NCBI GenBank assembly: GCA_031254385.1
Contig: JAIRUO010000011.1
Span: 1 to 56,254, forward strand
DNA: 56,254 nucleotides
Direction: 5' to 3'
Source of the DNA: Treponema sp.
GTDB lineage: Bacteria; Spirochaetota; Spirochaetia; Treponematales; Breznakiellaceae
Of this stretch, positions 1 through 8,526 are shown one piece after another (position 1 is the stretch's first letter; every line of letters begins with the position of its first letter). Under the pieces are notes generated by a model. That model saw only the letters and a list, made by a program, of their open reading frames with translations. It was not told the DNA's origin and did not search any database. The position numbers and the translations under genes are program-made.

Positions 1-19
1 ACAATTATTTTTTTCATAT

Positions 20-844
20 TCAAGCTCCGCCCGATACCTGCTTTGTATCAATCGTAAAAAGTATTGCCTCAACCCGGCGGTTAAGAGATGAAGTAGTAGA
101 AGCAGGCATCGAAACATTCCTTTCTCCGCCATAGCCATTCGCGGTTATTCGGTTATCTAACGGTTCTTGGCCTGTATATACTAATTTAAGTTTCGCTTTA
201 ACCGCATCTGCCCGATCCTGGCTTATTTGCGTCAACTGAAGGGCCTCAGCTGCAGTACCGGTAACCGGATTAGCATGGCCATGCAATATCAACATATAAT
301 TCTTATTGCGTAGCATTTCTGCCATAACTTTGACAATATCATCGTTCGTTGCTTTTTCCTGTGTCGTAAGGTTGGTACCGCCAGGAGTGGGGGAATTGAC
401 ATTATAAGCAGTCGCGTCCCCGGAAAAAATGATGTATTCAATATCAACAATCGATATGCTCTGAAGCAATATCTGTGGAGGAAGTTGTTGGATGATCACA
501 GTAGGCGGGATTTTTTCTTTTATGTACTGTTTCTGTTCCTCAGTGAGATATTGAAAGATAGTTTCGGGAGGCAGATCCTTAATATAATTCAGTATATCTT
601 GGTCAGTAACATCTTTTATGATTATCTCAAGTGGAAGCTGCTCGTAAATTGTATCATGAATTTCTACAGTTTCCACGATTGTCGTATAGATTTGCTCTGG
701 GGGAAGTGTTTTAATAATCGGAATATAAAATAAATCCTCCTCCCACCATTTTTCCAAAATTGGATTTTCCCAGTTACAAGTCGTAAAACAAGCGCACACA
801 AGCAATAATAAACAATAGGCAAATTTTGCGTTCCTGTTTTTCAT
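20..844 (-). CDS. OmpA-domain lipoprotein with LPPxxI repeats
   Basis: Predicted envelope protein of 274 residues. The N-terminus has a hydrophobic signal followed by cysteines at 19 and 23, either of which could be the lipidated residue under the loose spirochaetal lipobox, so a lipoprotein is likely but the exact site is not. Residues 40-130 carry at least four spaced copies of an (L/I)P(P/L)xxI motif in a hydrophilic linker. The C-terminal third looks like an OmpA peptidoglycan-binding domain (HGHANPV near residue 190 and a closing NRRVEAI). It lies 18 nt downstream of another OmpA-domain gene and has its own GAGGT ribosome site, so the two are probably cotranscribed. The shared pattern (LPPxxI, then VEFILF or IEYIIF, then YNV) suggests the pair arose by duplication. 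Role inferred: anchoring the outer membrane to peptidoglycan. Confidence 0.8.
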   Translation of the reverse strand: MKNRNAKFAYCLLLLVCACFTTCNWENPILEKWWEEDLFYIPIIKTLPPEQIYTTIVETVEIHDTIYEQLPLEIIIKDVTDQDILNYIKDLPPETIFQYLTEEQKQYIKEKIPPTVIIQQLPPQILLQSISIVDIEYIIFSGDATAYNVNSPTPGGTNLTTQEKATNDDIVKVMAEMLRNKNYMLILHGHANPVTGTAAEALQLTQISQDRADAVKAKLKLVYTGQEPLDNRITANGYGGERNVSMPASTTSSLNRRVEAILFTIDTKQVSGGA

Positions 845-862
845 ACATACCTCGCTTAATTT

Positions 863-1876
863 TTAATTAGTGTCAACCTGGATAACTATCAATTCTACAC
901 GGCGGTTCCTGTTCCAGATGTCGTGATCGCTGGTAACAGTCCTTGTGCCGCCATAAGAAATAATAACCATTTGTTCTTCGCTTACGCCCCTTGCTCTAAG
1001 CTGATCCGCTACCGCATGTGCCCGCTTTGAGCCAAGGGCCATAAGCTCGTCAGCTTCCCTGGGATCGGTGGTAACCGGATTGGCATGACCTTCTACCCTG
1101 ACCAGGAAATCAGGGTTTTCCATTAGCAATCGAGCGGTAGAATTAAGTGCCAGTTCATTCAGCCCCTGTGCGTCATGGTCAATGCCAACATTATATTCTC
1201 CTATATCCGGCCCAAAAAGGATAAATTCAACCGCAGAAATCATAGTCCGCTTTATAATTTCAACGGGAGGAAGCATTCTTACAGTCTCGGTATTTATAGC
1301 TACAGCCGATGTATCCTGATATCTGGTCTTTTCTGGCAGAGGGAATTTATACCCGGCTGTTATGGAAAACCCGGCTATATGCGGATACCCTCCGCGAATT
1401 GAAGCCTCTATATGCCACCTGGGAGTCAGCGGTATGGTAATGCCTGCAGCAGCGTCAAATAACAAAGAACCTCGAGTCATTGTTACATTATCGAAGGGTG
1501 ACTCCGTTCCCCTATATGCAGAAATCAAGCCTATACCGGCCTGAAAAAAAATATTGATATTCTTTTCAGTAGAACCAAGGCGCAGAAAATTCCAACGCAA
1601 ATAGACCTGGCCTTCAAAAGTTAATATATTACGAGAATCTGATTCGGTACTGTAGCTTACGCCGAGCCTGCTTCCAACCATTAGCAAGGGTGAAAGCCAC
1701 AGTTTGGGGTCTAAAATAAGTTGATAAGACATTCCTTTTACAAATAGGCCGCTTATTCCCAAGCCAGCATCCAGCGACCAAAAGTTTCCTGCTGGAAATT
1801 CTGTTTGGGCATATAATCCATTAATAAGAACAATAAATACTAATAGTAGAATTATAATTTTTTTAAATTTTATCAT
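863..1876 (-). CDS. OmpA-family outer membrane protein
   Basis: 337 residues. The signal peptide covers about residues 1-23 and probably ends at LYA. Residues 25-190 look like a small beta-barrel with alternating aromatic and glycine strands ending near an aromatic residue. Residues about 210-337 form an OmpA-like domain, with VEGHANPV and NRRVELIV as the typical binding motifs. Family knowledge: such proteins tether the outer membrane to peptidoglycan non-covalently. It is the first gene of a two-gene unit with the OmpA-domain lipoprotein downstream. A TTGACA/AATAAT promoter ends five nt before the start codon and no Shine-Dalgarno sequence is visible, so the transcript may be leaderless. 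Confidence 0.85.
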   Translation of the reverse strand: MIKFKKIIILLLVFIVLINGLYAQTEFPAGNFWSLDAGLGISGLFVKGMSYQLILDPKLWLSPLLMVGSRLGVSYSTESDSRNILTFEGQVYLRWNFLRLGSTEKNINIFFQAGIGLISAYRGTESPFDNVTMTRGSLLFDAAAGITIPLTPRWHIEASIRGGYPHIAGFSITAGYKFPLPEKTRYQDTSAVAINTETVRMLPPVEIIKRTMISAVEFILFGPDIGEYNVGIDHDAQGLNELALNSTARLLMENPDFLVRVEGHANPVTTDPREADELMALGSKRAHAVADQLRARGVSEEQMVIISYGGTRTVTSDHDIWNRNRRVELIVIQVDTN

Positions 1877-1881
1877 AGTTT

Positions 1882-1909
1882 ATTATTGCATAATATTTGG
1901 AATTGTCAA
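1882..1909 (-). promoter_or_regulatory. Promoter of the ompA-like pair, probably leaderless
   Basis: On the minus strand: a perfect -35 TTGACA (1904-1909), a 16-nt spacer, and a -10 AATAAT (1882-1887, five of six consensus bases). Only five nt separate the -10 box from the ATG at 1874-1876, so transcription should begin at or next to the start codon. No purine-rich ribosome site is present. Confidence 0.7.
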
Positions 1910-1923
1910 GTCTAGCTGTATTT

Positions 1924-2946
1924 TTAGATACGAAACGGCGCGGCTTTACCGCAGGAAGCGCAAGTTGCCGCTAACGCACCGTTTTCTTTTTTAGTACGAA
2001 GCCCAGATGTGTCAATTCTGTAGCCACGGCGACTGACAAGGGTTTTACCACAGAAGGAGCACAAGGTATCGTTCTTTTCGCCAAAAATGTTTCCCGCATA
2101 AACATAAGCCAGGCGCTTGTGTGCACGTTCCGCAGTCTCAAGCAGAAACTCAGGAGGTGTAGGCGGAGCGTTCCATTTCCAGTCAGGATGATAAGCCGAA
2201 AGATGCCAAGGGACTTGTGCCTTTTCTGTGCCGATATTCAGGCTTTCCATAAAATCAACACAGGCATCCAGTTCCTGTTTGCTGTCGTTGAGGCCGGGAA
2301 CCACCAGAGTGGTAAGCTCAACATGAACGCCCTTATCGCAAGCTGTACGAATAAAGCTAAGTACCGTATCCAGATCGCCCCCCAATACTTTCGCATAGGT
2401 GTCTTTAGAAAAGCATTTTAGGTCAATGTTAGCCGCATCAGTAAGCGCCAAGACTTCTTCCGCTGCCGCCGCCTTTATACAGCCATTGGTTACCAGCACA
2501 TTGGCGATTCCGGCCTTTCGCGCCTCATTCATACAGTCCAAAAGATACTCAATATGCACCAGCGGCTCCGAATAGGTATAGGCAAGAGCGCCGCACTCTT
2601 TAGCCGCCGCTACCAGTTCCTTTGGCGTTATTTTCCGGGCCGCTGTTTCGGTGCTTTGGGAAATATGCCAGTTCTGGCAAAAGGGGCAGCGTAGATTGCA
2701 GCCCAGAAAGCCGGCGGAAAGAATTTCCGTACCAGGCCGGAAATGGTAGAGCGGTTTTTTCTCTACAGGGTCTTTAGCAAGAGCCGTCACGCATCCATAA
2801 AAAGGAATCTCACCCTCTCCCAAACGGTTGCCCCTCACCTTGCAAATACCGCTTTTATCAGGGCTTAAAACACAAGAATGAGGGCAAAGTTCGCATTGAA
2901 GAACACCCCCGTTTTCATTAGAATCTGCCGTTTTAACAAAACGCAT
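1924..2946 (-). CDS. amrS: AmmeMemoRadiSam-type radical SAM enzyme
   Basis: 340-residue radical SAM protein. The cluster motif CxxxCxxC is C83, C87, C90 within GCNLRCPFCQNW. The N-terminal cysteine motif (C18, C21, C25, C35) and the C-terminal zinc-ribbon-like pair (CSFCGKTL and CASCGK) match the AmrS family, which is related to pyruvate formate-lyase activases and often occurs with AMMECR1 and Memo homologues. Those partners are not in this window. The substrate is unknown, and family assignment rests on overall motif pattern. It starts after an AAGGGG ribosome site. The 61 nt upstream carry a short 8-bp tandem repeat. Confidence 0.82.
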   Translation of the reverse strand: MRFVKTADSNENGGVLQCELCPHSCVLSPDKSGICKVRGNRLGEGEIPFYGCVTALAKDPVEKKPLYHFRPGTEILSAGFLGCNLRCPFCQNWHISQSTETAARKITPKELVAAAKECGALAYTYSEPLVHIEYLLDCMNEARKAGIANVLVTNGCIKAAAAEEVLALTDAANIDLKCFSKDTYAKVLGGDLDTVLSFIRTACDKGVHVELTTLVVPGLNDSKQELDACVDFMESLNIGTEKAQVPWHLSAYHPDWKWNAPPTPPEFLLETAERAHKRLAYVYAGNIFGEKNDTLCSFCGKTLVSRRGYRIDTSGLRTKKENGALAATCASCGKAAPFRI

Positions 2947-2964
2947 TCCCTAACCCCTTCTTCC

Positions 2965-2988
2965 CCTTTGTACCTTTGTGCCTTTGTG
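2965..2988. repeat. Three tandem 8-bp repeats, CCTTTGTR
   Basis: Three consecutive units, CCTTTGTA, CCTTTGTG and CCTTTGTG, in the short gap between the radical SAM gene and the next minus-strand gene. On the transcribed strand they read as ACAAAGG repeats just ahead of the ribosome site of the radical SAM gene. No function can be assigned. Confidence 0.7.
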
Positions 2989-3007
2989 TGATAATTTTGG
3001 GAAAATT

Positions 3008-3379
3008 TCAGGTTTCTGCCAGAAACTTATCCCTGAATTCGCGGGTTTTTTGAATAAAGCGAATGGGATCGTCCACTTCAAAGGGCTCCAACGCCACGCC
3101 TCTTGCGCCTCGGCGTATCCATAGTTTAATCAAGGGGACGCCTTCGCCGCTTTCCGTAACCGCAGAATGGAGTTCCTCAATAAAGACAACATCCTCCAGC
3201 CTGAATTCCATCACCATGGGATTAATGCCAAGGGGGTCATAAACTAAAATGAGCTTGTTCTTTTCCAACGGATGCTGGCGCGGATAACCGGTAAAAGCTA
3301 CGCCGTTTTTTGGCGGCCCTTTGCCGTATTTTGTGACCTCGTTAAGAGGCAGGGTTTCCAGAAAGTTTATTTCAGCCAT
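3008..3379 (-). CDS. Small conserved-looking protein of unknown function
   Basis: 123 residues, no signal peptide or membrane segment. The start is taken as the ATG at 3379 because a GGAG ribosome site lies six nt upstream; a TTG two codons earlier overlaps the space needed for that site. The protein is rich in charged residues and short beta-prone segments, for example KLILVYDPLG and LIKLWIRRGA. I do not recognise a family. It is divergently arranged with the NudC-like gene, with only 46 nt between starts, so the two promoters must overlap. It could be cotranscribed with the downstream radical SAM gene. Confidence 0.7.
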   Translation of the reverse strand: MAEINFLETLPLNEVTKYGKGPPKNGVAFTGYPRQHPLEKNKLILVYDPLGINPMVMEFRLEDVVFIEELHSAVTESGEGVPLIKLWIRRGARGVALEPFEVDDPIRFIQKTREFRDKFLAET

Positions 3380-3412
3380 ATTCAACTCCGGTAATATTTG
3401 TTATAGAATACT

Positions 3413-3428
3413 AAAGGAGGGCGAATTG
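3413..3428 (+). promoter_or_regulatory. Strong ribosome site selecting a TTG start for nudC
   Basis: AAAGGAGGG at 3413-3421 lies five nt before TTG at 3426-3428. A longer in-frame reading from ATG 3321 would run antisense through the first codons of the divergent small gene and lacks such a site. A possible -10 TAGAAT is at 3404-3409, but its -35 is poor. Confidence 0.75.
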
Positions 3429-4268
3429 GACAATCAGGAAAAAACCTATTATATCTTCCAGGGAAACTCTCTCTTAACGCCGGATAATACGCCGGATTCG
3501 CTGGTTCACAAAGCGGTCAGCCAAGAAAAAACAGCGGAACTGCTACGGCAATTTTCTGATATAGACTCTTTTTCTATCCCTTCTCTAGTTGGCTTTGAAT
3601 CCATTAATGCGGTAATGCTGAATAGTTCCGAAACAGTTGACGGCTGGAAGCAAATACCTGTACGCCAGGCCTTAAGCCTTTTTGCGCAAGGGGCTTCGGC
3701 TCAAGGAGCCGTAGCAGAGGGCACAGAAGCCGGAATTATTCTCAGGGCGTTCCACATCGCGCAATGGCGCAGGGAATCCCTCTTTTGCGGATGCTGCGGT
3801 TCAAGGAATAATGATGCCGATACGGAATTGGCACGTCTCTGTCCTTCCTGCGGACATCTGGAATTTCCCCGCATAGCTCCGGCGGTTATTACGATAATCG
3901 TTAATGATAAAGACGAAGCATTACTGGCCCATAATAAAAAATTCACTTCAGGGATGTATAGCCTAATAGCCGGTTTTAACGAAGCCGGAGAAAGCCTTGA
4001 AGAAACAGTGGTCCGTGAAATCAGAGAAGAGGTCAGCCTTGAAGTTAAGGACCTACGTTACATAAAATCCCAGCCCTGGCCCTTTCCCAATTCCCTGATG
4101 ACAGGTTTTTTCGCACATCACGCCAGTGGGAGCATCAAGGTTGACGGCATCGAAATTGAGGACGCGCAATGGTTTTCTAGGGACAAACTGCCCACCCTGC
4201 CAGGCTATGGTTCTGTTTCGCGTTATCTGATTGAGTTATGGAGGAAGGGACTGGGGACCAGGGACTAG
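3426..4268 (+). CDS. nudC: NADH pyrophosphatase / NudC-type Nudix hydrolase
   Basis: 280 residues from the TTG start. A four-cysteine zinc ribbon (CGCCG ... CPSCGH) is followed by FPRIAPAVI, a Nudix box (GFNEAGE, then REIREEV) and the NudC signature SQPWPFPNS. These are diagnostic of enzymes that hydrolyse NAD(H) to NMN(H) and AMP and can remove NAD caps from RNA. One deviation: the usual glycine near the end of the Nudix box is serine. The last residues (GLGTRD) are encoded within one arm of a G-rich inverted repeat shared with the convergent fumarase gene. Confidence 0.9.
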   Translation: MDNQEKTYYIFQGNSLLTPDNTPDSLVHKAVSQEKTAELLRQFSDIDSFSIPSLVGFESINAVMLNSSETVDGWKQIPVRQALSLFAQGASAQGAVAEGTEAGIILRAFHIAQWRRESLFCGCCGSRNNDADTELARLCPSCGHLEFPRIAPAVITIIVNDKDEALLAHNKKFTSGMYSLIAGFNEAGESLEETVVREIREEVSLEVKDLRYIKSQPWPFPNSLMTGFFAHHASGSIKVDGIEIEDAQWFSRDKLPTLPGYGSVSRYLIELWRKGLGTRD

Positions 4269-4365
4269 GGGCTGGGGGTTATTGTTAGCAGTCTGTGCGT
4301 TGTAGTAACACGCCATGCTTACTAACTTAGACCCCTAGTCCCCCAGTCCCCGATCCCTAACCCCC
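4247..4365. repeat. G-rich imperfect inverted repeat between convergent genes
   Basis: Arm A (4247-4278) is built from GGGACTGGGG-like units. Arm B (4332-4365) is the reverse-complement type, with units such as CCCCTAGTCCCCCAGTCCCC. The arms cover the 3' ends of nudC and of fumarase, so both C-terminal tails (LGTRD and GDWGTRG) come from repeat sequence. It may act as a bidirectional terminator or be a dispersed intergenic repeat. The 53 nt between the stop codons hold nothing else recognisable. Confidence 0.65.
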
Positions 4366-6022
4366 TATACAGATCGTTTCCCTTGTCGTCTATGATGATA
4401 AAGGCCGGGAGTTTTTCAACGCTGATAAGGCGCACTGCTTCCATGCCGAGTTCAGGATAATCAACAAGCTCATTGGCGGTGACGTACTGCGCTAATAGCG
4501 CCGCGGCGCCGCCTATAGTGCCAAGGAAGAAGCCGCCATGATTTTTGCATGCTTGCGTCCAAAGCTGTGTGCGGTTTCCTTTTGCAAGGCTGATAAGGGA
4601 ATAGCCACGCGAGAGCAACTCTTCGCCGTAAGGGTCCATGCGCTGGGCGGTTGTTGGTCCCAGGCTGCCTATATGTCTGCCAGGTGGAGTACCGGCGGGA
4701 CCGGCATAATAAACGGGATGGTTTTTTACATATTCGGGCAAGTCTTTTCCTTGTGAAATCAGGTGATGCCATTTCAAATGCGCCAGGTCTCTGGCCACAA
4801 TTAATTTCCCCGTAAGGAATATTTTATCGCCAGGCGAAAGGTGAGATAATTTTTTGCATACATCTCTCATCGGAAGGTTTATATCGATTTGTGTGTCTTG
4901 AGATGAAATGCTGTCTTCGGTCTTCTTAATATTAATGTTTAGTGTTTCTAAAAACGCTTTTGGTTCATTGATGAGCTTTTCCAGATGTAGGCCGTTTTTA
5001 TCGATGTACGCATACATATTCCGGTGGGCAACGCAGGAGACGCCTATAGAAACCGGAAAGGTAGCCGCATGTCTTGGCAGCCGCAATACCCTTGCGTCAA
5101 GGATAAAGTTTTTGCCGCCAAATTGAGCGCCCAGTCCGGTATTGCGTCCAATTTCCATTACCTTTTCTTCCCAGTATTTGTCCCGATGGATGAATAAAGA
5201 TGCGTCTATGCCTGGCGTCTCAAAATAAGGAACCGTGTCTAGAGCTTCTGCGGTGGCAAGTTTTAAGACTTCAAGGTTTTGCTCTGGGCTTAATCCCCCG
5301 GCAACAACCGCAATGCGATAAGGAGGGCAGCCGGCAGTTCCCAAGGCTTTGATTTTTTCTTCCAGGAAGGTGAGAAAAACATCGTGCTGGAGTAGGGCAG
5401 GGGTCGAGGCGAAATACGCTGTCTTATTTGTTGAGCCTCCGCCTTTGGCTACAAAAAGGAAACGGTAGACGGGATCGGCCTCTTTACTGGGAACTGCTTC
5501 AATGTGAATCTGCGCGGGCAAATTATCTCCCGTATTGTACTCATCAAGAAATGATTTTGGAGCAACCTGGGAGAACCGGAGTCCATATTGACTATACGCA
5601 GCTTTTGCTCCAGCTTTCAAAGCCTCACTGTCTCTAGCCCCGGTACATAAGCCTTCATCTTTCCATGCGTAAACAATTGCCGTCCCTGTGTCCTGGCATA
5701 GGGGGAACTCACCCCTTGCGGCAATAACGGTATTGGCTAAAAGGCTTTCTATTACAAATCTGTCGTTGTCTCCAATTTTGTTTTTGCCGCTATTTGCCCC
5801 TTCGTCATCTGCACCTAACAGCTTCATTCCCAAAAGGCGGAGCTGATTCTCCCGGAAATAAAAAGCCAGATCGCGGAATGCTTCTTCTGCCGCCTGCTTC
5901 AGAAGTTCAGGCTCAATAAAGAGCCTTTCCCCATCCTGTCGGGGCATGGTGGCTTCGGGAATTGTAATACTGCGAAAAGAAGTTTTCTCAAAACTCTTTT
6001 TAATAAAAGGAAATAAATCCAT
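4322..6022 (-). CDS. fumA: Class I fumarate hydratase (fused alpha and beta parts)
   Basis: 566 residues from the ATG at 6022. A longer reading frame exists upstream but overlaps the preceding gene in another frame and adds 52 residues foreign to the family. It interconverts fumarate and malate with a 4Fe-4S cluster. The likely cluster cysteines are C109 (PLCQDTGT), C232 (GCPPYR) and C330 (GVSCVAHR). KGGGSTNK and the C-terminal beta-domain blocks TGKLIVARD, PGRHIGSLGPTTAQRMD and GGFFLGTIGG are all present. It begins four nt after the stop of the pseudokinase-like gene, so it is the last gene of the hflK-hflC operon. Its extreme C-terminus (about GDWGTRGLS) is encoded by a G-rich repeat and is probably non-essential. 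Confidence 0.92.
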   Translation of the reverse strand: MDLFPFIKKSFEKTSFRSITIPEATMPRQDGERLFIEPELLKQAAEEAFRDLAFYFRENQLRLLGMKLLGADDEGANSGKNKIGDNDRFVIESLLANTVIAARGEFPLCQDTGTAIVYAWKDEGLCTGARDSEALKAGAKAAYSQYGLRFSQVAPKSFLDEYNTGDNLPAQIHIEAVPSKEADPVYRFLFVAKGGGSTNKTAYFASTPALLQHDVFLTFLEEKIKALGTAGCPPYRIAVVAGGLSPEQNLEVLKLATAEALDTVPYFETPGIDASLFIHRDKYWEEKVMEIGRNTGLGAQFGGKNFILDARVLRLPRHAATFPVSIGVSCVAHRNMYAYIDKNGLHLEKLINEPKAFLETLNINIKKTEDSISSQDTQIDINLPMRDVCKKLSHLSPGDKIFLTGKLIVARDLAHLKWHHLISQGKDLPEYVKNHPVYYAGPAGTPPGRHIGSLGPTTAQRMDPYGEELLSRGYSLISLAKGNRTQLWTQACKNHGGFFLGTIGGAAALLAQYVTANELVDYPELGMEAVRLISVEKLPAFIIIDDKGNDLYRGLGIGDWGTRGLS

Positions 6023-6026
6023 ATTC

Positions 6027-7541
6027 TTACCGCAATTGCGTACGATTGATCTCCGTAATGCGCCATGCATCTTTAACAAGAGTAAGGGTAAGTCTGTCAA
6101 GGTAACTGTAATTTCCAGGAGGAGGCGTAACATAGTTACTCGAAAATAATTCTTCGTCAGTAAGGGTATCTGCATCATCCATAAAGGCAGCAGGCAGCCA
6201 GAGTTTATAACTGGCTTCCAGGATAATTACCCCCTGGCTCTCGTTGCCTCCCATTGGCCTTAGCGACAGATCCGTTATGCCAAATATAGTTAAATCGGTC
6301 TGGGGGGAACCAGCGGCCAGCCATTCGCGGGCAGATACTACTCTTTGTGAGCCTTCATAGGCCATCATACTGCGGGTTAGTACATAGAGATTCAGAATAA
6401 AATCTATATCCAGCTTGGCGTTCTTGCCGTAGATACAGGCTTCCATCATTTCATGATCCAAGGTCTCAAAGGACCCGTAATATACATTCACTACTTCAAC
6501 AGGAGTCATGCCCTGGGTATTGGGCCTTTCGGCAAGGCGCACAAGATACCCGCGCACGGTAAGACCTATTCCAACAGCGGCTATCAGACAAATAACAATT
6601 ATAGTGGTATTGCGAATCACAAAACGCCGACTCTTTACCGTGAAATTTCTTTTTTTACTGTACTTAGTCAGTTCATTTTTGATTCTAGTTCTTTCTTCTT
6701 CTCCCACGGGGGTAAAAAAGGAAGCAACTTTTCTGGGTCCGGAATCCCCTAGCAGATTTTTTAGTATTTCGGGAGCTGGCCTTATTTTTACTTCGCCCTT
6801 GGTTTTAATGGGTTCCATTGCCGCGCTAATTGCATTGACCAGTTCATTATCCAGCCCCGGCGCGGCAAGAGACGGAGGGATAAAAACGCCTTCTCTCATA
6901 TCTTGGCGTAATACGTCCCCGTCTTTTTGAGCCTGTTCGGAGGCATAGGGAACTGCGCCGCAAAAAATCGTATAGGCCATTACTGCCGCGCTAAAACTAG
7001 TGCTGTCCTTGCCCTTGAGATCAGGATGATACCATTGCTGGGCCTGAAGTACCTCGTCATCTCCGCCAGCCTCAATAGCGCGTTTTACCAGCCTATCAGG
7101 AGGGAAAAGAACTGTTCCCGCGGGAAAATTGGGATCTGTGGTATTGCAGACGACAAGGACGCCTGCCGCACCGGGATATACGGTTTTATCTTCTCCTAAA
7201 GCAGCCTTGGCCTTAAGCCAATGCCTTAGCGCGTCCAGGGCTTGATCTTTAGCCTTGTCCTCCGTGCTAGCCAAAGATGCCATGACCAGAGAATCCAGGC
7301 TTACTCCGGGAAAAGAAGTACCCCAGACTATCATGGTACCAGGCTTATCGTTTTGCCCTGGGTTCTCGTAAACACCTTCGGCTTTCCAGGGTTCTGTTTT
7401 TCCATTGGGGAACACCAGAAAGCCGCTTTGGGTAATAAATTGGGCCATCTTGGCCTGGGCAAAAGCCTGGGCATCCAGGCTAGTGTCAAAACCAAGAACT
7501 TCCTTTCCGTCCAGATCAAAACGAAAGATTTTCTCAGGCAT
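6027..7541 (-). CDS. Membrane-anchored pseudokinase-like protein
   Basis: 504 residues. No standard kinase N-lobe motifs (glycine loop, VAIK, HRD, DFG) are visible. Residues about 185-275 nevertheless resemble a kinase C-lobe: SFSAAVMAYTIFCGAVPY in the position of the helix F and YxxxxGxxPF segment, then an IPP block and a final RPAPEILKNLL like the RPS-type helix. A basic stretch precedes one membrane segment near 315-335, and an extracytoplasmic domain of about 170 residues follows, with a YYGSFETLDH start typical of NTF2-like folds (inference). The gene begins one nt after hflC ends. This placement suggests a role linked to the HflKC complex. The assignment of a degenerate kinase fold is by eye only. 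Confidence 0.6.
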   Translation of the reverse strand: MPEKIFRFDLDGKEVLGFDTSLDAQAFAQAKMAQFITQSGFLVFPNGKTEPWKAEGVYENPGQNDKPGTMIVWGTSFPGVSLDSLVMASLASTEDKAKDQALDALRHWLKAKAALGEDKTVYPGAAGVLVVCNTTDPNFPAGTVLFPPDRLVKRAIEAGGDDEVLQAQQWYHPDLKGKDSTSFSAAVMAYTIFCGAVPYASEQAQKDGDVLRQDMREGVFIPPSLAAPGLDNELVNAISAAMEPIKTKGEVKIRPAPEILKNLLGDSGPRKVASFFTPVGEEERTRIKNELTKYSKKRNFTVKSRRFVIRNTTIIVICLIAAVGIGLTVRGYLVRLAERPNTQGMTPVEVVNVYYGSFETLDHEMMEACIYGKNAKLDIDFILNLYVLTRSMMAYEGSQRVVSAREWLAAGSPQTDLTIFGITDLSLRPMGGNESQGVIILEASYKLWLPAAFMDDADTLTDEELFSSNYVTPPPGNYSYLDRLTLTLVKDAWRITEINRTQLR

Positions 7542-7542
7542 T

Positions 7543-8526
7543 TTATCTCCCTGTAGTTGAATAGAGATATCTGAAATATTCCATATCTGTAGTAATAGTC
7601 ATATCGAATCTGGGCAAAATCGTCCGGTATGATTCAATAGCCCTCCAGAAATCAAAGAAGTCGCGATCCCTTCCGTAGGCTTCTGCATAGATACGGGTTG
7701 CTAACGCATCTGCCGCGCCCTTGATGGCTTCCGCTTTTTCATAAGCCTCGGATAATAGGGTCATGCGTTCACGGTCCATCTGCCCTAGAAGTTCAGCCTT
7801 CCTTCCCTCGCCTTCGGATCTGATGGCCTGGGCGATCTGGTTACGCTCTTTGATCATTCTGGCGTAAACGCTCTGGGTAAGCTCATCGTTGTAGCGTATA
7901 TGGCGCGTAACTATGTCGATGAGTTCGATTCCGTATTCGGGAACCATGCGCCGGGAACGAGTAAGAATTTCGGCCGCAAGCTGCCGCCTTCCCCTTGTTA
8001 TGGGCTCATAATTCACTTCGGTCTGAATGGCAGATGATATGATCCCCACGTCAAGATCAGCACTAATGCCGAGGTCATCAGCAGAACTCTGCCTTTCCAT
8101 GATGATATTGGAATTTCGCACCGATTCATTAAAGTAATTTTCCGCAACTACTGTTTTTACTTCTGAATCAATCACTTCCGCCAGCTTTAATCTGGCAGCT
8201 TCAATGGTTCTGACAGAAGCGTAAAATTTCTCGGGGTCAGAAATTCTCCAGCGAGCGGTTACGTCTACCTGTATGTACTGTTTTTCCCTGGTGGGTATGC
8301 CCTTCTGTTCTCCGTCCCAGGACATTATTTTTTTCGGGTAACGCTCTACAACGTCAATAAAGGGGACTTTAATATGAAGCCCCGCTTCTGTAACAACATT
8401 GGTAATTCTTCCCAGTTGTACGATAACTGCCTGTTCGCCTTCATCCAGTACATAGAAAGGCCCCATTATAAGGATGCCGATAACTATGACTAAAAGGACA
8501 ATAAAAACGGTTAATACTTTTTTCAT
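7543..8526 (-). CDS. hflC: HflC, SPFH-domain membrane protease regulator
   Basis: 327 residues. One N-terminal membrane segment (about 4-25) is followed by a band-7/SPFH domain (EGEQAVIVQLGRI, GLHIKVPFID, VTARWRISDP) and a charged coiled-coil region with alanine-rich repeats (about 215-285). HflC forms a large ring complex with HflK that surrounds the FtsH protease in the inner membrane (family knowledge). The start overlaps the hflK stop by one base (TAATG), which indicates translational coupling. It is followed almost immediately by the pseudokinase-like gene. Confidence 0.92.
   Translation of the reverse strand: MKKVLTVFIVLLVIVIGILIMGPFYVLDEGEQAVIVQLGRITNVVTEAGLHIKVPFIDVVERYPKKIMSWDGEQKGIPTREKQYIQVDVTARWRISDPEKFYASVRTIEAARLKLAEVIDSEVKTVVAENYFNESVRNSNIIMERQSSADDLGISADLDVGIISSAIQTEVNYEPITRGRRQLAAEILTRSRRMVPEYGIELIDIVTRHIRYNDELTQSVYARMIKERNQIAQAIRSEGEGRKAELLGQMDRERMTLLSEAYEKAEAIKGAADALATRIYAEAYGRDRDFFDFWRAIESYRTILPRFDMTITTDMEYFRYLYSTTGR

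Noticed and set aside
485..733. Open frame on the plus strand across the OmpA-domain lipoprotein
   Set aside because: It is the antisense shadow of a well-supported gene, with no ribosome site and no family resemblance.
3321..3425. An upstream ATG at 3321 would add 35 residues to the NudC-like protein
   Set aside because: It would overlap the divergent small gene's start region and has no ribosome site, while an AAAGGAGGG site lies right before the in-frame TTG at 3426.
6023..6178. 52 extra residues before the fumarase ATG
   Set aside because: They overlap the end of the preceding gene in another frame and show no resemblance to fumarases. The ATG at 6022 fits the family start and operon spacing.
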